DNA of 64,000 nt from Christiangramia salexigens (GTDB lineage Bacteria > Bacteroidota > Bacteroidia > Flavobacteriales > Flavobacteriaceae), in NCBI RefSeq assembly GCF_001889005.1, contig NZ_CP018153.1:2710001-2774000 (forward strand), in the 5' to 3' direction. The notes beneath the pieces are model-generated. The model was not told the origin of the DNA and did not search any database. It saw only the letters and a program-made list of their open reading frames with translations. A program made the translations under genes and the position numbers. Below, one piece after another: positions 52,786 to 61,974 of this stretch; position 1 is the stretch's first letter; every line of letters begins with the position of its first letter.

Positions 52786-55700
52786 TTATCTACTTAAGTA
52801 TATTTTCCCTCTTCTTGGAGGCGTAGAGCCATCGTTGAAGTCAAGGATATAAAAATAAACTCCGGTAGTTGAAACGTCATCACCAAATGATCCTGACTGA
52901 TTTGTAAAGCCATTCCATTTTGGAGAATTAGCGTTCCCTTTATAAACAACATCTCCCCAACGGTTATGGATTGTGATATTGTAATTTGGATATTCTCTTT
53001 CTATGTTTTTGATGTCGAAGGTGTCGTTTAATCCATCGCCATTAGGAGAAATTCCTTCAGGGAATAGTAATGGACAATCTTCAATTGTTACGCTTACAGC
53101 TAGTCTGTTTGAGCTATCGCAATCTGTTTCCGGATCATATAGGCTAGCATAGTAAGTCACTCCATTTTGAAGAGGTGTGCTAGTGCTATAAGAATCGTTT
53201 CCGTTTTCAGTTTCAAACCATGTAATATTGCTGTTCTCATTTAGAGCAGCAGTAAGATCGGCTATAGTAGCGTCATCATATTTACAGAAGGTCTGGTTGG
53301 TATTGTCGATAGTTGGAGTTGCTGCATCCCCTACAAATACTTCTATAGAAGCTGCATCAGACTCGCATCCGTTTTCATCTGTTCTTTGGGTAACATAATA
53401 AGTACCTGTCATTAGGTTCTCATCTTCCATGACCATCATGCTTAAAGCTTCGTCGCTGTAGAAAGTAAGGTTTGTACCTTCGGCAATTAGATCAGCGCTA
53501 GTAGGAGACTGAATTTTACAGAAGTTAAGATCGCTTACTCCCGGTGCATCCGGAGTTTCATTTACGGTAATTGAGAAAGTTGAAGTATCATCACCGCAAT
53601 CGTTAATAGCAGCAACAGTGTAAACTACCTCATATGTGTCAGCTTCAAAATCCATTGGATCCATCAATCCATCTGCAATTACATTTCCGTCAAGAGTAAA
53701 ATCTCCGCTTGTGTCTGCATTTACAGAAAGGAATGTGTATAGATCCTGAACTCCGTCATTCATACATACAGAAAGATCCATGTCTTCTCCAGCATTAGCG
53801 GCATCTCTGATGGTTAAATCAAGATTTGCAGAATCTGAACAATTACTATTAAGTGTTATGTATTCCAATTGGAAATCTCCTGCCTCAAAATCTGAAGGAT
53901 TAAGTAATCCATTTTGAATTATTTCTCCATTGTAGAAAAAAGTTCCATTTTTATCAATGTCTGAAGCAAGTAAGGTGTAAAGATTAAAATCAACTTCATT
54001 TTGACAAATAGTTAATTCTAAATCGTCACCAGCATCTGTAGCTTGATTAACGGTAATTGTGAAAGTTGATGTGTCACCACCACAATCATTTTGAGAAGCG
54101 ACAGAATAAATTACTTCATATTCTCCAGCTCCATAAGTTTGTGGGTCGAATTTTCCATCAGGGATTTCATCTCCATCAAGAGTGAAAGTTCCGTCTTTAT
54201 CCACATTTTGTCCAAGTGCAAGGAATAAATCACGCTCACTTGAATTTGTACATAAAGCTAGACTAACATCTCCTCCAGCAAATGCTGACTCAGTTACAGT
54301 AATAGTAAAGTCTATTGAATCTGATCCAGTAACACATGGAGTTTCTTCATCCACTACATACGTGATTACATAATCACCAGCTCCTTGAGTTCCCGGGTTA
54401 AATTCTCCGTTTGGATAATCAGGGAAACGTCCTATTGTAGGATTGTCTTCGATGTAATCATATAGATCCTGAACACCTGCATTTTGACAGATTGGTGCCG
54501 GATCTGCAACTTCAGAAAGATCTGCTTCGATATTATCTCTTACTTCTACAGTCAACTCTACTGAGTCTGTACAATCGTCACCAATTGTGTATGTGGTAGT
54601 GAAGTCACCAGTTCCGTTAGAATTGTTGTATTCGTTTATAAGCTCCTGCATTGTTGGATAGAAAGTTCCATCGGTTGCAACACCATTGTCTAAAAGACTT
54701 AGGTATAAAGCTTCTAATTCATCTTCATCCTCGAATGGGTTGTTAGATAAATCTTCAGTACAAAGTACTGTTGAGTTTGAATTTCCGGCGTCTGGAGCCT
54801 CTTTCAACGTGATTTTAAAATCGGCAGTATCTTCGCCAACTACACATTCTTTATCATCACCATCTACAGTATAAGTGAAAGTATATTCACCAGTTGTAAA
54901 TGCTGCCGGATCAAATTCTCCTGAAGAAACATCAAAATCATCACTGCTGAATTCTCCACCTTCCATTGCATTCCCACTAAGGAAGCTTTCTAGAGTACGC
55001 GGATCGTCGGTTGTGCAAAGTACTATGTCTTCATTGCCTTCACCGGCTTCAGCCTGTTCGTTTGGAGTGATGATAATGGTGTATTCAGCAGAATCTGTAC
55101 AATCACTATTGGATACTGTATAAGTTGTAGTGAATGTCTGAGTAGTGCTTGCGCTTGGATTGTAACTAGCAGCAAGTGTCATTAGATCACTATTAGTAAA
55201 AGTTCCTCCGTTGTCTATGGTTGAATCGATTTCATCCAATAATTCCTGACCTTGTCCCATTGGATTTGCAAGGACGGCTGCAATCAAAGTTTCAAATTGT
55301 TCCTGGCAGAAAGTGTATTCTCCCCCTGGTCCGGCATTTGGAGCCTGATTAACTTCAATTTCGAAAGTTTGACTAGCTGTTCCTGATACACAAGCCGTAG
55401 CCGGAGAAACAGTATAAGTGATATCATATGTTCCAGGGCCTTCAGCTTCAGGATCAAAGTTTCCATCGGCTACATCTGCAGAAGGACTGCTAAATACTCC
55501 GTTAGGGTTTGCATCGTTACTTAAAAGTGCATATAAATCCTGAACACCTTCATTAGTACAATACATCTGATCAGCTATTTGATCTCCGGTATTTGGAGCT
55601 TCAGCTTTATTAACTGTTAGGGTTGCAGTAGCAGATTCCTCACAGGTCTCGCCCCCAGATCCGGTTTTAGTCACCGTGTATTCTGTTGTGAAATCTTCTG

Positions 55701-56730
55701 ATGGTGATGTAATCCCATCGTTGTAATTGCTGATAAGTGTTGCAAGACTAGGATCGAAAGAACCATCACTGTCTCCGGCACCTAAAAGATTTACGTAATA
55801 TGCTCTTAGATCTGCTTCGCTATCAAAATATCCGTTGTCGTCAACTTCATTTTCACAAAGTGTTTCTGAATTATCTGTACCTGGATCTGGATCCAATACA
55901 GTAACAGTTACAGCTGTTCTTTCTTCGCTCTCACATGGAGGGCCATCGCTAGGAATTATTTGAGTAGCATAGTATGTTTTACCATTTTCTACTACAAAAT
56001 CATCAGCAAGTGGTGGTTGAGAAGTAGAGGTACGGTACCATCTGTTGGTTCCTTCTGCTTCCAATTCACTTACTGTAGTGCCTTGGCAAACAGTTTGAGT
56101 ATTATCTGCAGCTGGTGCAGGAGCTTCTACCGGATCATATTTTATCGGTGTTCTGTTGCTCTGGCAGTTAGCGTCGTTATTATCTACAAAACCTGCAAAA
56201 TAACTATTCCCTTCAACAAGTTGGAAATTATCAGGCAAGGGTGCGCTTTCATCAAATTGATTGTCAAAATACTCTAAAGTATATCCCGCTTGATCCTGAA
56301 ATTCAATTCCTGCTTTAAGGTCAGCAACTGTATGGGTTCCTGCAATCTCACATGGCGTATAGAATTCGTCCTCTCCCTGCCCAAGTTTTGGAGCTCCGGG
56401 AGTAGTAATGTTTACAGTAACTTCGGCTCTTTGATTTACACAGCTACCATTTTGGTAACCTGCGAAATATGATTTTCCATTTTCCAACGTTTCATTACTT
56501 GGAATAGGGTCAAGATCTGTTTGTGAGTCATACCATCTAATGGTATTGCCATCAGAAGTGTCTGGATCTGTGGCTTGAAGATCGCTTACTCGGTCAAGTC
56601 CGCAGTACTCTTGAGTAGAGTCTGTCACCGTAGGACATTGCCCGTAAATTGAAGGCAAACTTCCAAAAAGAAGTGCTAAGGTTAAAAGATAGAACATTCT
56701 ACCTTTAAACCTTAAAGTAAAATTTTGCAT
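52786..56730 (-). CDS. Giant modular surface protein with T9SS type B (gliding motility-associated) C-terminal domain
   Basis: The 1314-aa protein has a signal peptide (ending IYGQ). Three Ig-like modules with FAGY/YYA elements lie at the N-terminus; about nine 80-100-aa modules follow (residues about 285-1057), each with a C-x-N/T...L-Y..LL...G-x-F...F-DP...Y...Y-T-V...C pattern, partly alternating between two subtypes; two more Ig-like modules precede the C-terminal domain. That domain begins ISPNGDGLNDTFDI and includes NRWGDVVYKG and GVYFYILDF, the TIGR04131-type type B sorting domain. It should be secreted by T9SS and displayed by the SprF-like protein encoded next. Unlike the SprB-like protein at 6419 its repeats are old and diverged. 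It heads a three-gene operon. Confidence 0.88.
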   Translation of the reverse strand: MQNFTLRFKGRMFYLLTLALLFGSLPSIYGQCPTVTDSTQEYCGLDRVSDLQATDPDTSDGNTIRWYDSQTDLDPIPSNETLENGKSYFAGYQNGSCVNQRAEVTVNITTPGAPKLGQGEDEFYTPCEIAGTHTVADLKAGIEFQDQAGYTLEYFDNQFDESAPLPDNFQLVEGNSYFAGFVDNNDANCQSNRTPIKYDPVEAPAPAADNTQTVCQGTTVSELEAEGTNRWYRTSTSQPPLADDFVVENGKTYYATQIIPSDGPPCESEERTAVTVTVLDPDPGTDNSETLCENEVDDNGYFDSEADLRAYYVNLLGAGDSDGSFDPSLATLISNYNDGITSPSEDFTTEYTVTKTGSGGETCEESATATLTVNKAEAPNTGDQIADQMYCTNEGVQDLYALLSNDANPNGVFSSPSADVADGNFDPEAEGPGTYDITYTVSPATACVSGTASQTFEIEVNQAPNAGPGGEYTFCQEQFETLIAAVLANPMGQGQELLDEIDSTIDNGGTFTNSDLMTLAASYNPSASTTQTFTTTYTVSNSDCTDSAEYTIIITPNEQAEAGEGNEDIVLCTTDDPRTLESFLSGNAMEGGEFSSDDFDVSSGEFDPAAFTTGEYTFTYTVDGDDKECVVGEDTADFKITLKEAPDAGNSNSTVLCTEDLSNNPFEDEDELEALYLSLLDNGVATDGTFYPTMQELINEYNNSNGTGDFTTTYTIGDDCTDSVELTVEVRDNIEADLSEVADPAPICQNAGVQDLYDYIEDNPTIGRFPDYPNGEFNPGTQGAGDYVITYVVDEETPCVTGSDSIDFTITVTESAFAGGDVSLALCTNSSERDLFLALGQNVDKDGTFTLDGDEIPDGKFDPQTYGAGEYEVIYSVASQNDCGGDTSTFTITVNQATDAGDDLELTICQNEVDFNLYTLLASDIDKNGTFFYNGEIIQNGLLNPSDFEAGDFQLEYITLNSNCSDSANLDLTIRDAANAGEDMDLSVCMNDGVQDLYTFLSVNADTSGDFTLDGNVIADGLMDPMDFEADTYEVVYTVAAINDCGDDTSTFSITVNETPDAPGVSDLNFCKIQSPTSADLIAEGTNLTFYSDEALSMMVMEDENLMTGTYYVTQRTDENGCESDAASIEVFVGDAATPTIDNTNQTFCKYDDATIADLTAALNENSNITWFETENGNDSYSTSTPLQNGVTYYASLYDPETDCDSSNRLAVSVTIEDCPLLFPEGISPNGDGLNDTFDIKNIEREYPNYNITIHNRWGDVVYKGNANSPKWNGFTNQSGSFGDDVSTTGVYFYILDFNDGSTPPRRGKIYLSR

Positions 56731-56914
56731 AGGCTAGGTGTTAAATTCAAAATTAGTATTAGGTTAAAACTGATTTAAAGTTGCACAAATATTAAAATAA
56801 TTTTTAATATGCTCACGCTAAACGGGGCACTTCTTAACAACTAATTAGGTAATTGTTAAATATTTCGTGCGTTCTTGTATCAATTAACCGTCTAAATTTA
56901 GGAAATTTTTATTT

Positions 56915-57793
56915 ATGTTAACATATTTAAGGTCACTCATCGGCGTTTTCTGTCTTATTGCCTTTAGCTCTCATGCCCAAAATAATTTAAATGTAGGTGT
57001 AGAAAAACTTGAGCGAGGTGAAATCGAGCAAGCCAAGTCTATCTTTTTAAATTTTAAATCTAATCCGGAGGCTGTAGAATATCTTGGCGACATTGAGAGT
57101 TTCAAGAAAAATTGGGATGAGGCTATTTCGTACTATGAGACATTGGTTGAAAAAGAGCCTAACAATGCCATGTACAATTTTAAACTTGGTGGAGCCATGG
57201 GTATGAAGGCCTATTACGGGTCTAAACTTCAGGCCGGATTGCTGTTGGGGGATATTAAAAAATACCTTCGAAGGGCTGCAGAACTGGATCCAGAACATCA
57301 AGAGGCCAGGCGGGCATTAGTGGAATTATATATGCAATTGCCTGGGATATTAGGCGGAAGTAAAACCATCGCAGAAAGTTATGCTTCAGACCTGGATCGA
57401 ATTAATGAGGTGGACGCTCTTCTTGCAGATGCCTATATCTATAGGACTGTGGAGTATAAGGAGCTTGCTGTATCTAAATATGAGGAGGCTATAAATCTGG
57501 CTTCCCGTAAACCCGGTTTGATCTCAAGGAACTATTTAAATTATGAATTGGGAGAAGCCTCGGCTATGTATGAGATCCAACTTGAAAAAGGAAAGTATTT
57601 TCTGGATGAGTATCTTAAGAACTATGGTTATAAAGATATAAAATCTCCGGCATGGGCTTATTTGAGACTTGCGCAAATCGCCAGAACCCAAAATAAACCC
57701 GATGCTGCACTTAAATGGATAGATAAGTCACTTAAATTTGATCCGGATTTTGTAAAAGCTCAGGAAGAGAAAGTCAGAATTCAACGTCTATAG
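56915..57793 (+). CDS. TPR-repeat secreted or periplasmic protein
   Basis: The 292-aa protein has a signal peptide (ending SHAQ) and tetratricopeptide-type helical repeats across its length: AVEYLGDIESF, WDEAISYYETLVEKEP, LRRAAELDPEHQEARRAL and a C-terminal PDAALKWIDKSLKFDPDF. TPR domains mediate protein contact, so this may be a periplasmic scaffold. No catalytic motif is visible. It lies divergent from the type B surface-protein operon with 184 bp between, and a Mur-ligase gene follows. Partner unknown. Confidence 0.8.
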   Translation: MLTYLRSLIGVFCLIAFSSHAQNNLNVGVEKLERGEIEQAKSIFLNFKSNPEAVEYLGDIESFKKNWDEAISYYETLVEKEPNNAMYNFKLGGAMGMKAYYGSKLQAGLLLGDIKKYLRRAAELDPEHQEARRALVELYMQLPGILGGSKTIAESYASDLDRINEVDALLADAYIYRTVEYKELAVSKYEEAINLASRKPGLISRNYLNYELGEASAMYEIQLEKGKYFLDEYLKNYGYKDIKSPAWAYLRLAQIARTQNKPDAALKWIDKSLKFDPDFVKAQEEKVRIQRL

Positions 57794-57819
57794 AAGGCTT
57801 ATTCGCTGATTCAAAATCT

Positions 57820-57827
57820 TATATTTG
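57820..57827 (+). promoter_or_regulatory. Putative -7 box of the mpl-like gene
   Basis: TATATTTG matches TANNTTTG exactly and lies 14 bases before ATG 57842; no clear -33 TTG. Confidence 0.5.
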
Positions 57828-57841
57828 CACAAAATTTTTCT

Positions 57842-59194
57842 ATGAAACTTCATTTTATTGCCATTGGTGGAAGTGCTATGCATAGTCTTGCCATCGCTCT
57901 CAAGGAAAAAGGATATCAAATAACCGGTAGTGATGATGCGATCTTTGAACCTTCAAGATCACGACTTGAAACTCATGCTATCTTACCGGAAACTTTGGGC
58001 TGGAATGAAAATAGAATTTCTTCAGACCTTGATGCGGTTATTCTGGGGATGCATGCAAAAGCCGACAATCCTGAGCTTATAAAGGCAAAAGAATTAGGGC
58101 TAAAAATTTTTTCTTACCCTGAATTCATATTTGAGCAGGCAAAAAATAAGACCAGAGTGGTTATTGGTGGTTCTCATGGAAAAACCAGTATTACGGCGAT
58201 GATATTGCATGTGATGAACTATCATGATAAAGATGTTGATTACATGGTAGGAGCGGCGTTAGATGGTCTTGATAATCCTGTACATTTAACAGAGGATAAT
58301 GACTTTATAGTAATTGAAGGGGATGAATATTTGTCTTCTACATTAGACAAACGGCCTAAATTTCATCTATACCAACCAAATATTGCACTCTTAAGTGGTA
58401 TTGCCTGGGATCATATCAATGTTTTTCCTACTTATGAAAATTACGTGGAGCAATTTCGCATTTTTATAGATTCTATAATTAATGGAGGGATCCTGGTTTA
58501 TAACGAAGAAGATTCAGAGCTGAAGGATCTTGCTGAGCAGACTGAAAATCCTATTAGAAAACATCCCTACAGGACTCCAGACTATCATACGGAAGGTAAT
58601 ATGACCATTCTTGATGTTCCGGAAGGTGAAATGCCTCTTGAAATCTTCGGAAAACATAATCTTAATAATCTTGCCGGAGCAAAATGGATATGTCAGCATA
58701 TGGGTGTTGATGAAGATGATTTCTATGAGGCGATAGCTACCTTTAAGGGAGCCTCTAAGCGACTGGAACGAATAGCTGAATCCGAATCCTCAGTAATATT
58801 TAAAGATTTTGCGCATAGTCCATCCAAAGTCAAAGCTACAACGGCTGCGGTTAAAGAACAATTTCCAAATCGAAAATTGATCGCTTGTCTTGAGTTACAT
58901 ACATATAGCAGCTTGAATTCAGATTTTATAAATGAATATAATGGGAGCCTGGATAGTGCAGATGAAGCTCTTGTATTTTATTCTCCCGATGCAGTTGCGA
59001 TAAAAAAACTTGATCCGGTAGATGAAAACCAGATCAAAGATGCCTTTCAAAAGAGAGATCTTAAAATTTTTAGTAATTCTGAAGATTTTGCGAGAGAATT
59101 GAACAGCATCAGTCTGGACAATTCTGCATTGCTATTAATGAGCAGTGGGAATTACGGTGGTTTAGATCTTGATGAACTAAAAGGTAGATTGTAG
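57842..59194 (+). CDS. mpl: UDP-N-acetylmuramate:L-alanyl-gamma-D-glutamyl-meso-diaminopimelate ligase (Mpl) type
   Basis: The 450-aa protein has the Mur-ligase fold starting FIAIGGSAMHSLAIAL, with P-loop GSHGKTSIT (residue about 110), EGDEYLSS acidic segment, and a C-terminal domain with DFAHSPSKVK. Mpl joins the free tripeptide to UDP-MurNAc, recycling wall peptides; flavobacterial Mur-ligase relatives of this type are usually grouped there. MurC is the alternative, but the GSAMHSLAIAL nucleotide loop and the shortish length favour Mpl. It lies after the TPR gene and before radC. Together with anmK at 12567 it hints at a complete wall-recycling route. Confidence 0.85.
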   Translation: MKLHFIAIGGSAMHSLAIALKEKGYQITGSDDAIFEPSRSRLETHAILPETLGWNENRISSDLDAVILGMHAKADNPELIKAKELGLKIFSYPEFIFEQAKNKTRVVIGGSHGKTSITAMILHVMNYHDKDVDYMVGAALDGLDNPVHLTEDNDFIVIEGDEYLSSTLDKRPKFHLYQPNIALLSGIAWDHINVFPTYENYVEQFRIFIDSIINGGILVYNEEDSELKDLAEQTENPIRKHPYRTPDYHTEGNMTILDVPEGEMPLEIFGKHNLNNLAGAKWICQHMGVDEDDFYEAIATFKGASKRLERIAESESSVIFKDFAHSPSKVKATTAAVKEQFPNRKLIACLELHTYSSLNSDFINEYNGSLDSADEALVFYSPDAVAIKKLDPVDENQIKDAFQKRDLKIFSNSEDFARELNSISLDNSALLLMSSGNYGGLDLDELKGRL

Positions 59195-59239
59195 TCTGCT
59201 GATTTTCAATATTTTTTATAGCTTTTTCGGATCAATTTT

Positions 59240-59247
59240 TATCTTTA
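59240..59247 (+). promoter_or_regulatory. Putative -7 box of radC, 7 bases from the ATG
   Basis: TATCTTTA resembles TANNTTTG and lies 7 bases before ATG 59255, so the mRNA leader is very short or absent. Confidence 0.45.
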
Positions 59248-59254
59248 TCCTAAG

Positions 59255-59953
59255 ATGAACAAGGATAAGGAAAATCTGAGTATTAAAATGTGGGCGGAAG
59301 ACGATCGTCCGAGAGAAAAACTGCTGCAAAAAGGTAAGCTTAGTCTAAGTGATTCTGAGTTAATTGCAATACTCATTGGCTCGGGTAGTAGAAATGAAAC
59401 AGCCGTGGAACTCGCAAAAAAGATTTTGTCTGCATCCAGTAATAATCTCAATGAACTCGGTAAGCTTTCCGTTAATCAGCTATGCAAATTTAAAGGTATT
59501 GGGCCAGCCAAGGCAATTAGTATTGTTGCAGCGCTTGAGTTAGGCCGAAGAAGACGACTTGCCGATGGTTTGGAGCAAGTGAAAATCAGTTCTAGTCATT
59601 CGGTATTTGAGATCATGCAACCTGTTATCGGAGACCTGTCGCATGAGGAATTCTGGATCATCTATCTCAATAATAGCAATAAGGTGATAGAGCAATTTCA
59701 GGTAAGTAAGGGAGGAATAACAGGAACATTGGTGGATGTGCGTATTACTTTAAAAAAGGCTCTTGAGCTCGGGGCAGTGTCACTTATTTTAGCTCATAAT
59801 CATCCTTCCGGAAATTTAAAGGCCAGTGAAGCAGATAAACAGTTGACTAGTAAATTAAAAACAGCAGCTGAAAGTCTTGATATCAAAGTCCTGGACCACC
59901 TTATTGTAACCGAAAAATCCTACCTTAGCTTTGCCGATGAAGGTATGCTTTAA
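59255..59953 (+). CDS. radC: RadC family JAB-domain protein
   Basis: The 232-aa protein has an N-terminal helix-hairpin-helix-like region (LCKFKGIGPAKAISIVAAL) and a C-terminal JAB/MPN-type metal site, LAHNHPSGNLKASEAD, with the H-x-H, Ser and Asp ligands in place. The family is no longer thought to be a main DNA-repair protein; its cellular role is unclear. It is cytoplasmic and follows mpl with 60 bp in between. It is normal in length and has no oddity. Confidence 0.9.
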   Translation: MNKDKENLSIKMWAEDDRPREKLLQKGKLSLSDSELIAILIGSGSRNETAVELAKKILSASSNNLNELGKLSVNQLCKFKGIGPAKAISIVAALELGRRRRLADGLEQVKISSSHSVFEIMQPVIGDLSHEEFWIIYLNNSNKVIEQFQVSKGGITGTLVDVRITLKKALELGAVSLILAHNHPSGNLKASEADKQLTSKLKTAAESLDIKVLDHLIVTEKSYLSFADEGML

Positions 59954-59965
59954 GACAGCTTTTTA

Positions 59966-61255
59966 ATGTTACTGATCTATACTCAAAAAATCACACCCAG
60001 GATAATTTATATTTTCAAGCATATTTGTACTCATATGCTTGGGATTAAAATAAAGTTCACTTCCAAGATAGAAGAGTTTATTGCCCACGATGGCGCCAAA
60101 TTATCTTATGGGAAACAGGCTTTGGGAAACGAATTTTTTATCCAAAAAGTTGATTTATTGCTGGAACAGGGATTTTCTGAACTGGAAATAAAGGTGCAGC
60201 CCTGGGATGAGACGGTTTGTTTTTTTGGAGTAACCGATGCGAGTGACCTTCCTTTCGATATTTTCGCGGCTAGCTTCTACCTTATAAGTCGCTATGAGGA
60301 ATATCTTCCTCATGTTAAGGATCAATACGGTCGGTTTCCGCCGGAAGAAAGTCTTGCGGTTCAAGAGAGTTTTCTGCATAAACCCGTAGTAGATATCTGG
60401 GTTTTAAAATTCAGGGAGGTCTTATCCAGTCGATTTCCTAAACTTGAGATGAAAGAAAGGAAATATAAACCTGGAACGGTTATAGAATCGGCAAACACCT
60501 TTGTTTTCAAGAATAAGGGCTTTTTAAGAAACTTTATTGGTCTGTTGTTGGACCTGTTCAAGCTCAATCTAGGAAGGGTGGCAGACAGGCTGCAGGTATG
60601 GATAAGAGTTAAAAAAGATCCTCACGATATTTTCGAAGATCTCATCCAGCTTATTAAGGAGCATAGGGTTTATATGCTTTTTATGTTTCAGTTAAGTGAC
60701 TTTTCAATTCATGACCGTAACATAAGTCATAACAGAATTCCACACAGAGCAGTGATAAAATCTGTTGCAGACTATGCTAAAGTTGGGCTATTAATGGGAT
60801 ATTACGCTATTAATGATATTAAGATACTTAGAAAGGAGAAATTAAGAATGGAAGAGATCGTTCATAGTCCGCTTGAAAATGTGATGAATTCCAAGTTTAA
60901 TTTAAGCCTTCCTGAGAACTACAGTAATCTGATTGAGTTGGAAATAAATAACGATCACTCCATGGGATATCCTGGAATTCCCGGCTTTAGGGCAGGAACA
61001 TGTACACCTTTTTTATTTTATGATATTAATATGGAGGTAACCACACCCTTGAAGATACATCCTTATGTCTTCCATTCTTCGGTGGTTGAAACGATGACAA
61101 AAACTAAATTGAAAGAAGATCTGGGTAAATTGATAGGCGAGGTAAAAGATGTGCAGGGAATGTTTAGGAGTGTCTTTAGAAATGAAGATTTTTCGGATTA
61201 CACAGATAAAGATTTATATTATTCCATATTAAAAGAGATCCATGAAATTGACTAA
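59966..61255 (+). CDS. DUF7033 / polysaccharide-deacetylase-like protein
   Basis: The 429-aa protein opens LLIYTQKITPRIIYIFKHI, as in a widely distributed Bacteroidetes family that carries a DUF7033-type N-terminal part (PFDIFAASFYLISRYEEYLPH, then DQYGRFPPEES) and a polysaccharide-deacetylase-like second half (DHSMGYPGIPGFRAGT near residue 330, FLFYDI). I do not see the classic NodB catalytic DxxD and HxxxH motifs, so activity is doubtful from sequence alone. It would act on a cell-surface glycan in the cytoplasm or periplasm; no signal peptide is seen. It lies 12 bases after radC, and its 3' end overlaps the next start by 14 bases. Confidence 0.78.
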   Translation: MLLIYTQKITPRIIYIFKHICTHMLGIKIKFTSKIEEFIAHDGAKLSYGKQALGNEFFIQKVDLLLEQGFSELEIKVQPWDETVCFFGVTDASDLPFDIFAASFYLISRYEEYLPHVKDQYGRFPPEESLAVQESFLHKPVVDIWVLKFREVLSSRFPKLEMKERKYKPGTVIESANTFVFKNKGFLRNFIGLLLDLFKLNLGRVADRLQVWIRVKKDPHDIFEDLIQLIKEHRVYMLFMFQLSDFSIHDRNISHNRIPHRAVIKSVADYAKVGLLMGYYAINDIKILRKEKLRMEEIVHSPLENVMNSKFNLSLPENYSNLIELEINNDHSMGYPGIPGFRAGTCTPFLFYDINMEVTTPLKIHPYVFHSSVVETMTKTKLKEDLGKLIGEVKDVQGMFRSVFRNEDFSDYTDKDLYYSILKEIHEID

Positions 61256-61931
61256 TATAAACCACATATTTTTTGATCTTGACCATACATTATGGGATTT
61301 CGACAAAAATTCTGAACTCGCCTTCAGGGAAATATTTGCGAACCAAAAGTTAGAATTTGATATAGACGAGTTTTTGGAGGCTTATGTTCCTATTAATTTC
61401 AGGTATTGGGAGCTATATCGCAATAATTCTGTTTCTAAGGAAGCATTGAGGTATGGACGGCTTAAAGAGAGTTTCGATGCGCTGAAGTTTGAAACTCTGG
61501 ATTCTACGATCAATGAAATCGCAGATGATTATATAAAGTATTTGCCAAACAACAATCATCTTCTGGAAGGCAGTGTGGAAGTGCTGGATTATCTTAGTAA
61601 GAATTATATGCTTCATATTATTACTAATGGGTTCGAAGAAATTCAGCAAACCAAAATGCGCAATTCCGGCATTCATGAATATTTTAGAAGTATTACAACT
61701 TCTGAAGATGCCGGGGTTAAAAAGCCGCATCCTCAGATATTTAAAAAAGCACTTGAAAAAGGAGGTGCTTTACCTTGGAATTCTGTCATGATTGGAGATA
61801 ATTTGGAAGCTGATATTATTGGTGCTGCAAACTATGGTTTAAAGCCAATACTTATAGATCCCGCAAATAAATTTCCTGAACATGATTACCTGAGAATTGA
61901 AAAGTTAAAAGAGCTACTTATTTATTTATAG
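61242..61931 (+). CDS. YjjG-type noncanonical pyrimidine nucleotidase (HAD family)
   Basis: The 229-aa protein is a HAD phosphatase with motif I FFDLDHTLWDFDKNSE (catalytic Asp), motif II ITNGFEEIQQ, motif III Lys in GVKKPHPQIF, and motif IV IGDNLEADIIGA. The cap domain is in the N-terminal half. The WDFDKNSE segment is typical of the YjjG group, which dephosphorylates nucleoside monophosphates and noncanonical pyrimidine nucleotides. It starts within the end of the deacetylase-like gene (14-base overlap), pointing to coupled translation. Confidence 0.9.
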   Translation: MKLTNINHIFFDLDHTLWDFDKNSELAFREIFANQKLEFDIDEFLEAYVPINFRYWELYRNNSVSKEALRYGRLKESFDALKFETLDSTINEIADDYIKYLPNNNHLLEGSVEVLDYLSKNYMLHIITNGFEEIQQTKMRNSGIHEYFRSITTSEDAGVKKPHPQIFKKALEKGGALPWNSVMIGDNLEADIIGAANYGLKPILIDPANKFPEHDYLRIEKLKELLIYL

Positions 61932-61974
61932 TAATAAAGATTGGGTATTTTCGTTAAGCCAAAAAGCTATTTAA

